This document shows positions 8,394 through 16,388 of a stretch of DNA of 64,000 nt, piece by piece; the first letter of the stretch is position 1, and the number at the start of each line of letters is the position of its first letter. Source of the DNA: Jiulongibacter sediminis (GTDB taxonomy: Bacteria > Bacteroidota > Bacteroidia > Cytophagales > Spirosomataceae); the NCBI RefSeq assembly GCF_001306455.1, contig NZ_LGTQ01000006.1:124001-188000 (forward strand). Direction: 5' to 3'. The position numbers and the translations under genes were made by a program. Below the pieces are notes generated by a model. That model was given only the letters and a program-made list of their open reading frames with translations, ran no database searches and was not told where the DNA came from.

Positions 8394-8690
8394 ATGACAC
8401 AGTACATGGTCGAGTTTGATTTACCAACACCCTATTCAGAGGAATTTCTTGCGAAAATCCCTCTGCAAAAAATGGTGGTAGATGAGCTCATGGAAGAAGG
8501 TAAGATTATTTCTTACGCTCTCTCTATGGACCGGGCCAGGCTATGGATGGTGCTGAACGCCGACAGCGAATTTGCTGTGCTGGATGTGATCAATGAGTTT
8601 CCGCTGATTCAGGATATGCATTATATTATTACCGAACTCATGTTTAATCATGCCGGGGCCATACAGGTGCCTGCCTTCTCTCTGAATTAA
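8394..8690 (+). CDS. Muconolactone delta-isomerase-like small protein
   Basis: A 98-residue protein from the ATG at 8394; a TTG at 8367 would extend it by nine residues. The sequence opens with 'YMVEFDLPTPYSEEF', contains 'LMEEGKIISYALSMDRARL' and ends with 'FPLIQDMHYIITELMFNH', a pattern like the ferredoxin-like muconolactone isomerase/YciI fold. True muconolactone isomerases act in the beta-ketoadipate pathway, but no other gene of that pathway is nearby, so the fold is better supported than the reaction. It ends four bases before the RNase gene, suggesting co-transcription. Confidence 0.55.
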   Translation: MTQYMVEFDLPTPYSEEFLAKIPLQKMVVDELMEEGKIISYALSMDRARLWMVLNADSEFAVLDVINEFPLIQDMHYIITELMFNHAGAIQVPAFSLN

Positions 8691-8694
8691 ACCC

Positions 8695-9054
8695 ATGCTT
8701 CGCCTTCTCTCTTTTGCATTTCTCTTTCTATCGGTTTTGAGTTGCAAATTGCCCGATACCGGGCAAAACCAACAAGATATTATACCAAAGGAAGCCTACG
8801 AGACCTGGGCCTATGTCAAAAAGCATGATAAAGCTCCTAAGGGCTACGTTGGCGGAAGACGATTTGGGAACTACGAGAAACGACTGCCTCAAAAAACAGG
8901 AAACGGACAACGAATTAATTATAAGGAGTGGGATATTTATCCCAAAAAGAAAGGTCAAAATCGTGGAGCCGAGCGAATCGTAACGAGCTCTACCGGCCTT
9001 GGATATTATACACCAGACCACTATGAAAGTTTTATTTTAATGAACCCTGAATGA
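8695..9054 (+). CDS. Barnase-like ribonuclease with lipoprotein signal
   Basis: A 119-residue protein. Residues 1-17 form a short signal with a lipobox-like 'LSVLSC', predicting acylation at Cys17. The rest resembles the barnase/guanyl-specific microbial RNase fold: 'GNYEKRLPQKTG' corresponds to the barnase segment around REGKLPGKSG, 'YKEWDIY' carries the general base (Glu78, barnase Glu73), 'GAERIVTSS' the phosphate-binding Arg94 (Arg87) and 'TPDHYESF' the catalytic His109 (His102). All catalytic residues are therefore retained. A barstar homologue follows after 25 bp. Export may make this a surface or periplasmic RNase, for RNA scavenging or competition. Membrane anchoring would be unusual, since classical barnase is secreted free. 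Confidence 0.88.
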   Translation: MLRLLSFAFLFLSVLSCKLPDTGQNQQDIIPKEAYETWAYVKKHDKAPKGYVGGRRFGNYEKRLPQKTGNGQRINYKEWDIYPKKKGQNRGAERIVTSSTGLGYYTPDHYESFILMNPE

Positions 9055-9079
9055 AAATTTTTCTATTCATAATACACTG

Positions 9080-9535
9080 ATGAACAATCTCTTTATTACT
9101 GACAGCCCGAAGCAGTTTGATGACTTTTCGTTGATTGAAATAGACGCCAAACGCTGTAAAACGCTTCGTGACTTCTACGAAACACTGGCTGAGGTCTTGC
9201 ACTTTCCTGACTATTTCGGGTTTAACCTTGACTCCTTTGATGAGATCATAAACGACCTCTCCTGGATTGAGGACGAAAGAATTTTGCTTTACTTCAAAAA
9301 CTCTTCTGACTTTCTGCTTAATGAACGTAATGATCAAAAAGTAATAACCCTATTAGAGTTGCTTGATGCCACCTGCGAAGATTGGAAGTTCATGGATGAA
9401 GATGCCGAAAAAGAAACAATCAATGCAGATAGTGAAGAAGAAGAAGAGGATTACTTCATTCCTAAAAAAGAACTGGCTATCGGCTTCTCAGAGAGTGAGC
9501 GAATGGAGGATTTTCTGGCTGACCTTTTTGGTTAA
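9080..9535 (+). CDS. Barstar-family RNase inhibitor
   Basis: A 151-residue acidic protein without a signal sequence. Residues 19-60 match barstar: 'IEIDAKRCKTLRDFYETLA' corresponds to the first strand and helix, and 'FPDYFGFNLDSFDEIINDL' to the inhibitory helix, where Asp51 and Glu55 align with barstar Asp35 and Asp39. It is longer than Bacillus barstar (about 90 residues) because of a very acidic C-terminal tail around residues 115-130 and a final helix. It should bind and block the adjacent barnase-like RNase in the cytoplasm before export. The pair is a classical toxin/immunity arrangement. Confidence 0.88.
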   Translation: MNNLFITDSPKQFDDFSLIEIDAKRCKTLRDFYETLAEVLHFPDYFGFNLDSFDEIINDLSWIEDERILLYFKNSSDFLLNERNDQKVITLLELLDATCEDWKFMDEDAEKETINADSEEEEEDYFIPKKELAIGFSESERMEDFLADLFG

Positions 9536-9679
9536 ATCAAGATGTGAAGCTCGTTAGTTAGATATCCAGGATTCATTCGGATTTCATCCACTCTATTCTG
9601 CTGCCTCCCTAATAAACGCCTCCTGTGTTTGTTTATCTGTAGTTACAAACCTTCTTAATTCAGGGCTTAGGACACAGCC

Positions 9680-10114
9680 CTACGGCATCAATGTCCTAAA
9701 CCCATTCTCCTGTAAGCCAAACATGTATTGATAAGCTCCGACGGTGGTTTGAATATAAGGGTGTAAATCTTCTTTCTTTACCCCCAAATGGGCCATAGCT
9801 ACCTGGCAGAGGACTATTTTGACTCCATTGGTCTTACATTTTTCAACGAAAGGAATCAAACTTTCATCTTCAGCTAATTCCTTAACAATGGGTCCAACAA
9901 CCACAATCTGAAATTCAGAATCCGTAAACTTTGTCCTAAAGTTTTCTCCATTTCTAACACTGGACTCAAAAATTCGTCGGTTTGAGGCCAGAATGGCATA
10001 TTTCCCATCAGGTTTGATGGAATTCTCCACTTCTTCAATATTCAAGCTTTGTGCATTCGCTGAAAACTGAGAAATGGCCAGGCCGAAAAATACAAGCGTT
10101 ATAATTGTCTTCAT
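9680..10114 (-). CDS. DsrE family protein with signal peptide
   Basis: A 144-residue protein starting at the ATG at 10114 (a TTG lies two codons upstream). Residues 1-20 form a cleavable signal ending 'FSANAQS'. The body has the DsrE/DsrF-like Rossmann pattern: 'FQIVVVGPIVKELAED', 'FVEKCKTNGVKIVLCQVAMA' with a conserved cysteine, and a terminal 'VGAYQYMFGLQENGF'. Exported DsrE-like proteins of this type are common in Bacteroidota and have no firmly assigned role; a sulfur-transfer activity should not be assumed. It lies 30 bp downstream of the large cytochrome/propeller gene and could be the last gene of that operon. Confidence 0.75.
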   Translation of the reverse strand: MKTIITLVFFGLAISQFSANAQSLNIEEVENSIKPDGKYAILASNRRIFESSVRNGENFRTKFTDSEFQIVVVGPIVKELAEDESLIPFVEKCKTNGVKIVLCQVAMAHLGVKKEDLHPYIQTTVGAYQYMFGLQENGFRTLMP

Positions 10115-10144
10115 TTCCAAAAGCGTTTTTTCAAAGATAACTCG

Positions 10145-12748
10145 TTATTTAAACACCTCACTTTCCGGGTTTCCTCCAGAAACCAAATAGGCAAGCAAAT
10201 CCTTCAACTCCTCTTCATTCAGTGAATTGATAAGCCCGGGTAACATCACCGAAACCTTCGAATACTCCATACTTTCAATATCCGCTTTTTTGACTTCAAC
10301 GAGATAATCAGGCGTGTATGGGTTTTGGGAGACGGAATAGGCCTTATCAGTTTCATTGATAATCCTGGCGATGATGGTTTCGCCGTTTTTGAGTTGAAAT
10401 TCAGTAGCTGCGTACTGATCTGAAATCGTTTTACTTGGATCAATGATCGCCTCTAAAATCGCTTCTTTGCTAAAGCGGGTGCCAACTCTGGTGAGGTCCG
10501 GCCCGATGTTTCCCCCTTCGCCCTGCATGCCATGGCAGCGGTTGCAGGTGGTGGCGGTGTACATAGCTTTCCCCCGTTTGAAGTTTCTTTGACTAAGCTC
10601 TTCGGTGGCCACCTTCGAGGCTTCATCCATATTCCACGCCCTCCAAGGGCCCTCAGGGTAATCTTCGAGTTTCAGGTCGTTACCTGAAGAGGTCAGCATA
10701 CCACCGCCAGAGAGTTCATCATACTTTTCTCTTTGCTTTTCAGGTACATTATCAAGAGCCATTTTGCGAGCCCTATCGATGAACCCGATATAACTATTAC
10801 CACCACGGTAACTGAAAGCCTCTTTAAACCATTTGAAATACGTTTCACGCAATTGATTATTCCAACCGTTTTTCGCTTTTGATAATGCCACAGCAAAGTA
10901 TGTTTGCTGCATCGGCGGTACTTTCTCAAGCATTTTGGCAATATCAAGCCCGTATTGAGGATTCCGTAAAATCAAATCGGCCGAGCTTGTGGCTGTTTGG
11001 CCTCCGGCTTGCTGATCTTCTTTTATCGTTTTCATCAAAGTTATGGTCTTCTTAACCACCTGGTCATCATCGAGTTTGACCAAAATATTCACCAATTGAC
11101 GATTGATGGCTGCTGAAGAGTTTGGATAAATTGTGTTTAACTTTTTGGCAAGTGGACCTTTAGCTGCATCATCCGGCACCTCCATTCGATATAGGAAAAC
11201 TTCATACGCTCTCAAAAGGTCAAGAAGCTGATCTTCCGATAAGTTCGACAGCGGTATTTTTCCGAGCTCATTAAAAATAAATTCACTTTTTGATGAGCTT
11301 CTGGTTAAAGCCAAAAGAGCTGAAATCTTCTTATCCGCTGACGACTCTGAAGCAATTTTAGAGGCCCAGTCCTCTACATTTTGATGTTCCAGCAGAATTC
11401 GGGCAGCGTACCGAATGGCCCGGTCAGCATGATCAAGGTTTTGCCAGGCCAAGTCAATATTTCCTTCATTTTGATTCAAAAACTCACTTTCCAGCTTTTG
11501 ACGAAGCTTACTTTCCGCTGTGATTTGAGTTTTCTCAACTTCAGCCCCCATAGGACCTTCATAATAGACACGGTAAAGGTCAGACTGTAACCGGCGACCT
11601 CCGGTCATAAAATATAATGCACCATCAGGGCCAATAACACCATCCGTCAGAGGTAAAGGCACGCCGGATAGAAACTCCTCACGCTCCGCAGTATATGTCG
11701 CCCCTTCGGGTTTGAGATGGATGGCATGCATGATACCGAAGGACCAGTCAAAAGCCAGAAGCGATTGCTTATATTTTGCCGGGAATCTGGCGTTCTTGAG
11801 ATAAATCAAATTAGTAGGCGAACCCTGCCCGATATTCACAACGGCTGGTCTGCTATCTTCAAAATCAGGTGACCATTTGCCATTACCGGTACGCCAGCCG
11901 AATTCGCTGCCTGCTGTGGCATGACAAATACGGGTTGGTCTGTACCAAGGCAATCCAAAATCCCACTCCATATCGGCATCATACACAAAAAGGTCTCCAG
12001 CGTCATTAAAAGCAAGATCAAAGGCATTTCTATAACCGGCACTAACCAACTGCCAGTGATTAGTTTCCGGGTCCACTTTAGCCAGCCAGCCCCCCGGGGC
12101 ATGGCGGTTATTAGCATGACCACGAGGGTCAGGAATTGAAGGGAAAAGGTTATCATAATCCCAGGTTTTGGGCAGTAAGTGCTCGTCCATTTCCGGAAAA
12201 TCGGTGTGATTTCCTGCCAAAACGTACAGCGATTTTTTGTCAGGAGAAAGTACAATACTATGCGGACCGTGCTCTCCATCGCCCACCAGACTTTTCATGA
12301 GTTCTAATTTGTCAAACTCATCATCACCATCGGTGTCAGTCAATCTATACAGGCCGCTTTTTTGAGGAAGATCTTTTGTTGACCGGTTATTGACCATCAC
12401 AAAGAGACTGTTGAACGCATATAAAAGGCCATGAGCTGTACCAATACTTTGCCCAAGTGGCAGCTTTATTTCTTCAATTTCAGGATGCAAATTTGACGAA
12501 CCAATAGCAGGTATTTTCAACCTGAATAAACCACCGTATTGGTCTGAAGTGATCATACGACCTTTATCATCAAAACACATGGCCACCCATGAGCCCATAT
12601 CGTTCTCAGAAGGAGAAAAGATGTGTTCGGCTTTAAAACCAGGCTGTAGTTTAAGATTTAAGGTGTCGGCATTTTCTGGCCGGAACCCCCACAGGCTGAG
12701 GAAGCCGATGGCCAGAAGAATCAGACTCGTTTTCAAAAAGGTTTTCAT
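10145..12748 (-). CDS. PVC-type haem-binding, beta-propeller dehydrogenase-like exported protein
   Basis: An 867-residue protein with an N-terminal signal or anchor helix (residues 5-22). Residues 30-400 form a beta-propeller of the glucose/sorbosone dehydrogenase type ('CFDDKGRMITSDQYGGLFR', 'HGPHSIVLSPDKKSLYVLAG', 'DGVIGPDGALYFMTGG'). A helical repeat region follows. The C-terminal 130 residues hold a c-type cytochrome domain with 'CNRCHGMQGEGGNIGPDL' (CXXCH) and a distal 'KVSVMLPGLINSL' methionine ligand candidate. This architecture is known from Planctomycetes and Verrucomicrobia and occurs in Bacteroidota sugar-oxidation loci. It probably oxidises a carbohydrate in the periplasm and passes electrons to the haem. 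Its start overlaps the preceding dehydrogenase stop (ATGA). Confidence 0.85.
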   Translation of the reverse strand: MKTFLKTSLILLAIGFLSLWGFRPENADTLNLKLQPGFKAEHIFSPSENDMGSWVAMCFDDKGRMITSDQYGGLFRLKIPAIGSSNLHPEIEEIKLPLGQSIGTAHGLLYAFNSLFVMVNNRSTKDLPQKSGLYRLTDTDGDDEFDKLELMKSLVGDGEHGPHSIVLSPDKKSLYVLAGNHTDFPEMDEHLLPKTWDYDNLFPSIPDPRGHANNRHAPGGWLAKVDPETNHWQLVSAGYRNAFDLAFNDAGDLFVYDADMEWDFGLPWYRPTRICHATAGSEFGWRTGNGKWSPDFEDSRPAVVNIGQGSPTNLIYLKNARFPAKYKQSLLAFDWSFGIMHAIHLKPEGATYTAEREEFLSGVPLPLTDGVIGPDGALYFMTGGRRLQSDLYRVYYEGPMGAEVEKTQITAESKLRQKLESEFLNQNEGNIDLAWQNLDHADRAIRYAARILLEHQNVEDWASKIASESSADKKISALLALTRSSSKSEFIFNELGKIPLSNLSEDQLLDLLRAYEVFLYRMEVPDDAAKGPLAKKLNTIYPNSSAAINRQLVNILVKLDDDQVVKKTITLMKTIKEDQQAGGQTATSSADLILRNPQYGLDIAKMLEKVPPMQQTYFAVALSKAKNGWNNQLRETYFKWFKEAFSYRGGNSYIGFIDRARKMALDNVPEKQREKYDELSGGGMLTSSGNDLKLEDYPEGPWRAWNMDEASKVATEELSQRNFKRGKAMYTATTCNRCHGMQGEGGNIGPDLTRVGTRFSKEAILEAIIDPSKTISDQYAATEFQLKNGETIIARIINETDKAYSVSQNPYTPDYLVEVKKADIESMEYSKVSVMLPGLINSLNEEELKDLLAYLVSGGNPESEVFK

Positions 12749-13698
12749 GCGTTTGTCAATTGTAATTTATTGAAGATGCAGCCCTCCTGGGGCTCTTCAT
12801 TTCTTAATAAGGCCAGTACGTTTTGCACGGCATCCACACACATTTTATGGTAGGTTCTGTCTGTTAGGCTGGCCAGGTGTGCAGTAATTAAAACATTGGG
12901 CAAACCAATAAACGGGCTGCCTTCCAGTGGTGGTTCGGGGTTGGTTACATCGGCGGCAAAACCACCCAGTTTTTGATTGACCAAAGCCTCATAAACCGCT
13001 TTTTCATCAATAATGGGCCCACGTGCCGTATTGATAATTAAAGCTGTTTTCTTCATCAATGAGAGCGTCTTTTCATTAATCAGGTTTCGGGTTTCATCAA
13101 AAAGAGGAACGTGCAAGGTGAGAATATCGGCTTCTTTTAGAACATCCTCCAACGATGCGTAAGTGTATGGCAGATAATGCTTTACCGGGTCAGAGTATAT
13201 GATTTTCATACCCATCGCTTCAGCGATTTTGGCCACCTTTTGTCCTATAGTCCCCATACCCAAAACTCCTAGTGTTTTACCATAAATTTCGTCGCCAGAG
13301 AACTCGTTACGCCAGCTCCAGTTACCCTCTTTTACTTTTGAAACGGCCTGAAACATATTTCGCTGAAGCATCAGCATGAGGCTAATGGCATGCTCAGCCA
13401 CTGTTTGAGAGTTTACTCCCGGGTTATTCAAAACTTTTATACCCTTTTGAGTGGCATAATTGATATCCACGTTATCCAGACCTACACCGGCACGAGCCAC
13501 CATTTTAAGCTGTGGTAATTGGTCCATAAACTCAGGGGTAATCTGCCCTTTACCTCTGGTAATGACCGCCTCAACATTTTGCTTATCAAGGCTTTCAATA
13601 TTGAAATCATAAGCTGTCAGAAGTTCTACATCTCCTGCCTTTTGAAGAATGGCCATTGCCGGCTCAGCCAAGGTTTCCAGAAGTACGATTTTACTCAT
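12745..13698 (-). CDS. D-isomer-specific 2-hydroxyacid dehydrogenase
   Basis: A 317-residue cytoplasmic NAD-dependent enzyme. The nucleotide-binding motif is 'LGVLGMGTIGQKVA', the catalytic Arg is in 'INTARGPIIDE', an acidic residue follows in 'VTNPEPPLEGSP', and the catalytic His in 'LITAHLASLT'. It resembles D-3-phosphoglycerate dehydrogenase in the catalytic core but has no C-terminal ACT domain and is embedded in a catabolic cluster, so it more likely reduces or oxidises a sugar-derived 2-oxo/2-hydroxy acid than makes serine. Both ends overlap neighbours by four bases (ATGA), showing a tightly coupled operon. Confidence 0.85.
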   Translation of the reverse strand: MSKIVLLETLAEPAMAILQKAGDVELLTAYDFNIESLDKQNVEAVITRGKGQITPEFMDQLPQLKMVARAGVGLDNVDINYATQKGIKVLNNPGVNSQTVAEHAISLMLMLQRNMFQAVSKVKEGNWSWRNEFSGDEIYGKTLGVLGMGTIGQKVAKIAEAMGMKIIYSDPVKHYLPYTYASLEDVLKEADILTLHVPLFDETRNLINEKTLSLMKKTALIINTARGPIIDEKAVYEALVNQKLGGFAADVTNPEPPLEGSPFIGLPNVLITAHLASLTDRTYHKMCVDAVQNVLALLRNEEPQEGCIFNKLQLTNA

Positions 13699-14186
13699 TT
13701 AGATTCGTGGTAAAGCGTAGCATCTTTGGATTTATAACCTCTGAAATCATTTCGCCCAGAGACATAGATACCATCCTGATAAAGATCGTCCTCGAGGATT
13801 TTTGGATCAATTTTGGTTCCCGGAGGGCAGGATAGTTCCACAAGATTCCCCGAAGGATCACGAATGAAAAATTGCAAAGGGCCATCCGGCAGAACACGGG
13901 CTTTCCCCCATGGGCTGATGTCAATGATTCCCAATTCTTTCATTCTCCAATAGACCTCATTAATGTTTTCCATGTGGAAACAGACATGCCCTCTGAATGA
14001 AGGTTCCTCATCCCACTCGGTCAGATGCAACTGTTCGGTTTCGTTCACTCTGAAAAAGGCCGTGGGATAATCAAATAAAAAGGCCGGAATGACTTCCAGA
14101 CCTAGTTCATTTTCATAAAATGCACAGGCTTCTTCAAGATTTTTTACAATCAACGTCACATGATTTATTCCAATAGTCTTTGCCAT
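13695..14186 (-). CDS. VOC (glyoxalase/bleomycin resistance) family protein
   Basis: A 163-residue vicinal-oxygen-chelate protein with paired beta-alpha-beta-beta-beta modules. Likely metal ligands are seen: His in 'INHVTLIV', His in 'QLHLTEW', His in 'GHVCFHME', and Glu in 'DPSGNLVELSCPPG'. 'FYENELGLEVIP' is the usual first-module signature. These proteins catalyse isomerisation, dioxygenation or C-C cleavage depending on the subgroup. In this cluster it may act on an intermediate made by the enolase-superfamily enzyme encoded two bases upstream. The specific reaction is unknown. Confidence 0.82.
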   Translation of the reverse strand: MAKTIGINHVTLIVKNLEEACAFYENELGLEVIPAFLFDYPTAFFRVNETEQLHLTEWDEEPSFRGHVCFHMENINEVYWRMKELGIIDISPWGKARVLPDGPLQFFIRDPSGNLVELSCPPGTKIDPKILEDDLYQDGIYVSGRNDFRGYKSKDATLYHESK

Positions 14187-14188
14187 AG

Positions 14189-15358
14189 CTAGTTAATTTT
14201 TTGTTTATACTCATTTACAAAATCCCAGTTGGGACTTAGGCCCAGTCCGGGAGCTGTCGGTGCTAAAATGTCCCCATTTACTGCTTCAATTTTCTCATTC
14301 ACGAGCTCATACATCATCGGATTTCCGCCGGATGAGAACTCTATCACCACGGCCGAAGGAGACGCAAAGGCGACATTAACCCCTGCCATAAAAGAGAAGG
14401 CCGATCCCCAGCAATGCGGAGCGAGTTCCAGCTGATAAGCCTGAGTCAAAGCCGATACCCGATGAGCTTCAGTAATTCCGCCAATAATGGCAGAATCAGG
14501 CTGAACTACATCCAGAGCTTTAAGGTCAATCATATCACGCACATCAAATGCGGTATATTCACTTTCGCCTGCGGCAATCGGAATACTTGTTGACGCACGA
14601 ACCTCAGAAGTACCTTGTTTATTATCCGGGCTTACCGGTTCTTCAAACCAGTATAAGTCACAATCTTCCACACCGCGACAAAACTTCTTGGCCTCAGGCA
14701 CACTGAAGGTGCCGTGGGCGTCAGTCATAAGCAGAATATCATCTCCCAAGGCCTCACGGGCGGCCTGAACGCGTTTGATACTTTCCTTCACGGTTTTGTC
14801 CATAACCCCCACACGCATTTTAACGCCTTTGAAACCCTTTGACGTATAACTCAAAAGCTGCTCACCAATTTTATCTGCCGAAGCCCAGCCACCACTGGCG
14901 TAGGCTGGCATTTTATCCCGACAAGCTCCACCCAGAAGATCCATGACCGGAACGCCCAACTGTTTTCCTTTGATATCCCAAAGAGCGGTATCTACACCAC
15001 TCATGGCTGAAATGGTCAAGCCTCTACGACCTAAGATCGGGAACTTTCGACCACGATCAAGAGCATAATGATCACGTGTACCGTTATAAATAATTTCCCA
15101 AAGCCGGCTGATCTGGCCTGCATCCTGACCCACCAAAGCGGGTTTGATTTCATTTTCTATACAGCTGACGATAGACGCACAGGAACCAGAGGAACCTACA
15201 GCCGCTTTAGCCTCACCAAAACCCTGAAGGCCGGTGTCAGTGGTTACGACCACGAGGGTCATATCAAAATCTGTCAGCAGACCATAGTCTGAAGTATGTT
15301 GTTTTTCTTTTGGAATAGGGCAACGAAGCCAAAAGGCTTCAATATTGGTAATTTTCAT
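14189..15358 (-). CDS. Enolase superfamily sugar-acid dehydratase/racemase (mandelate racemase type)
   Basis: A 389-residue enzyme with the capping domain at the N-terminus and a (beta/alpha)7beta barrel. Metal ligands are visible as Asp in 'LLMTDAHGTF', Glu in 'YWFEEPVSPD' and Glu in 'IAAGESEYTAF'. A barrel Lys is in 'GVKMRVGV', and a His base in 'LAPHCWGSAF'. The His at barrel strand 7 region and the KxR segment point to the mandelate racemase subgroup, which includes many acid sugar dehydratases. It would abstract a proton alpha to a carboxylate, commonly to yield a 2-keto-3-deoxy sugar acid. The substrate is not deducible; the neighbours suggest a sugar acid derived from periplasmic oxidation. 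Confidence 0.85.
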   Translation of the reverse strand: MKITNIEAFWLRCPIPKEKQHTSDYGLLTDFDMTLVVVTTDTGLQGFGEAKAAVGSSGSCASIVSCIENEIKPALVGQDAGQISRLWEIIYNGTRDHYALDRGRKFPILGRRGLTISAMSGVDTALWDIKGKQLGVPVMDLLGGACRDKMPAYASGGWASADKIGEQLLSYTSKGFKGVKMRVGVMDKTVKESIKRVQAAREALGDDILLMTDAHGTFSVPEAKKFCRGVEDCDLYWFEEPVSPDNKQGTSEVRASTSIPIAAGESEYTAFDVRDMIDLKALDVVQPDSAIIGGITEAHRVSALTQAYQLELAPHCWGSAFSFMAGVNVAFASPSAVVIEFSSGGNPMMYELVNEKIEAVNGDILAPTAPGLGLSPNWDFVNEYKQKIN

Positions 15359-15382
15359 TCAATCTAATTTCAAATCGTTTTT

Positions 15383-15427
15383 CCGGACCCTGAGTCTGTC
15401 CACAGGACTCTGTGAGTCGAAGGGCCG
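15383..15427. repeat. REP-like imperfect palindrome downstream of the TIM-barrel gene
   Basis: The segment carries CCCTGAGTCTGTCC and, 14 bases later, GAGTCGAAGGGCCG, variants of the extragenic CCTGAGCCTGTCGAAGGG motif common in bacterial genomes. Its ends (CGGACCCT and AGGGCCG) and an inner GTCC/GGAC pair can form a hairpin. A second unit with CCCTTCGACAGGCTCAGG lies at 16352-16379. Confidence 0.5.
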
Positions 15428-15445
15428 TTGACAAACTTTTTTTTG

Positions 15446-16333
15446 TTATGATAAATAAGGTCTTAATGTATCAATCGACTTCTGAGTGAGCATTGAATAG
15501 AACTCCTCGGTGACTGCAGAGCTACCGTGGTCTTCCAGAAATTTCTTTTGCTCCTTGCTTAGGCCAACGGGGCTCTCATCAATAGAATTCGGGTATGGGT
15601 TTGCCGGTGTTCTATCTAATGGTGGACTGAACTCCACAGAAAGAACATCGTCATAACCAATCTCATGAAGCGTTTCTACAGTGGCTTTCCAGTCGATGGT
15701 ACCCATGCCGGGAGCCATACGGTTATTGTCAGCCACATGGAAACCTACCAACCGTCCCTTGGCTCGGCGAATGGCCGCCAGCGGGTCGGTTTCTTCAATA
15801 TTCATGTGAAAGGTATCGAGACAAACTCCGCACTTTTCTCCAGTTGCTTTGGCAAGAGCCAATGCCTGATCTCCGCGATTGATAAAATAGGTTTCAAAGC
15901 GGTTGATGGGCTCAATGCCAATCAGAATGCCGTTTCCGGTGGCATACTCATAAATCTGCTGCATGCCTTCCACGGCCCATTCCCATTCTTCTTCCGGGCG
16001 ACCATCTGGGATGATTTTACCAACAGTGCCGGGCACCACTGAGACCATTTTGCCATCTAGCTCGCTCACCATACGGACCACATCTTTGACATACTGTACG
16101 GAGTCTGCCCTTTGTTTTTTGTCTTTGGCTAGAAGGTTACGTTGCTCCAGCATCAGCGTTACGGAGCCCCAGCAGGTAAGACCGGCGTCATCCAGCAGTT
16201 TCTTAACTTTTTTAGTATCGTATAGTTCAGGACTACCCTGAATTTCCAGACTATGATAGCCCATTTTAGCGATGCGGTTCACGGTGTCTTCAATGGTTTC
16301 AGCCCGCATCCAATTGTGAATAGAAATCTTCAT
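15446..16333 (-). CDS. Sugar phosphate isomerase/epimerase-like TIM-barrel protein
   Basis: A 295-residue xylose-isomerase-like TIM barrel from the ATG at 16333 (an in-frame TTG lies two codons upstream). Metal-binding residues expected for the tagatose/psicose epimerase and hydroxypyruvate isomerase group are visible: Glu in 'LIGIEPINRFE', Asp and His in 'CLDTFHMNIEE', His in 'VGFHVADNNR' and Glu in 'VLSVEFSPP'. 'GMGTIDWKATVETL' is the usual loop before the last strand. It lacks a signal peptide, so it acts in the cytoplasm. Probably it epimerises or isomerises a ketose or keto-acid in the same pathway as its neighbours. REP-like repeats lie on both sides. Confidence 0.83.
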   Translation of the reverse strand: MKISIHNWMRAETIEDTVNRIAKMGYHSLEIQGSPELYDTKKVKKLLDDAGLTCWGSVTLMLEQRNLLAKDKKQRADSVQYVKDVVRMVSELDGKMVSVVPGTVGKIIPDGRPEEEWEWAVEGMQQIYEYATGNGILIGIEPINRFETYFINRGDQALALAKATGEKCGVCLDTFHMNIEETDPLAAIRRAKGRLVGFHVADNNRMAPGMGTIDWKATVETLHEIGYDDVLSVEFSPPLDRTPANPYPNSIDESPVGLSKEQKKFLEDHGSSAVTEEFYSMLTQKSIDTLRPYLS

Positions 16334-16351
16334 TTTCAATAGGTTGTTTCG

Positions 16352-16379
16352 CGGCCCTTCGACAGGCTCAGGTGCCGGG
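16352..16379. repeat. REP-like palindrome upstream of the TIM-barrel gene
   Basis: Contains CCCTTCGACAGGCTCAGG, a motif recurrent in extragenic spaces of many bacterial genomes, flanked by CGGC and GCCG so that the unit can fold into a hairpin. It occupies the gap between the ThuA gene end and the epimerase start and pairs with the related unit at 15383-15427. Confidence 0.5.
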
Positions 16380-16388
16380 TATCGTATG

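Noticed and set aside
8394-8690. A member of the beta-ketoadipate pathway
   Set aside because: Only the fold-like resemblance to muconolactone isomerase is seen; no other pathway genes are nearby, and it is adjacent to an RNase/inhibitor pair.
12745-13698. serA (phosphoglycerate dehydrogenase of serine synthesis)
   Set aside because: The core is similar but there is no ACT domain, and the gene is locked into a catabolic operon, so only the broader family is named.
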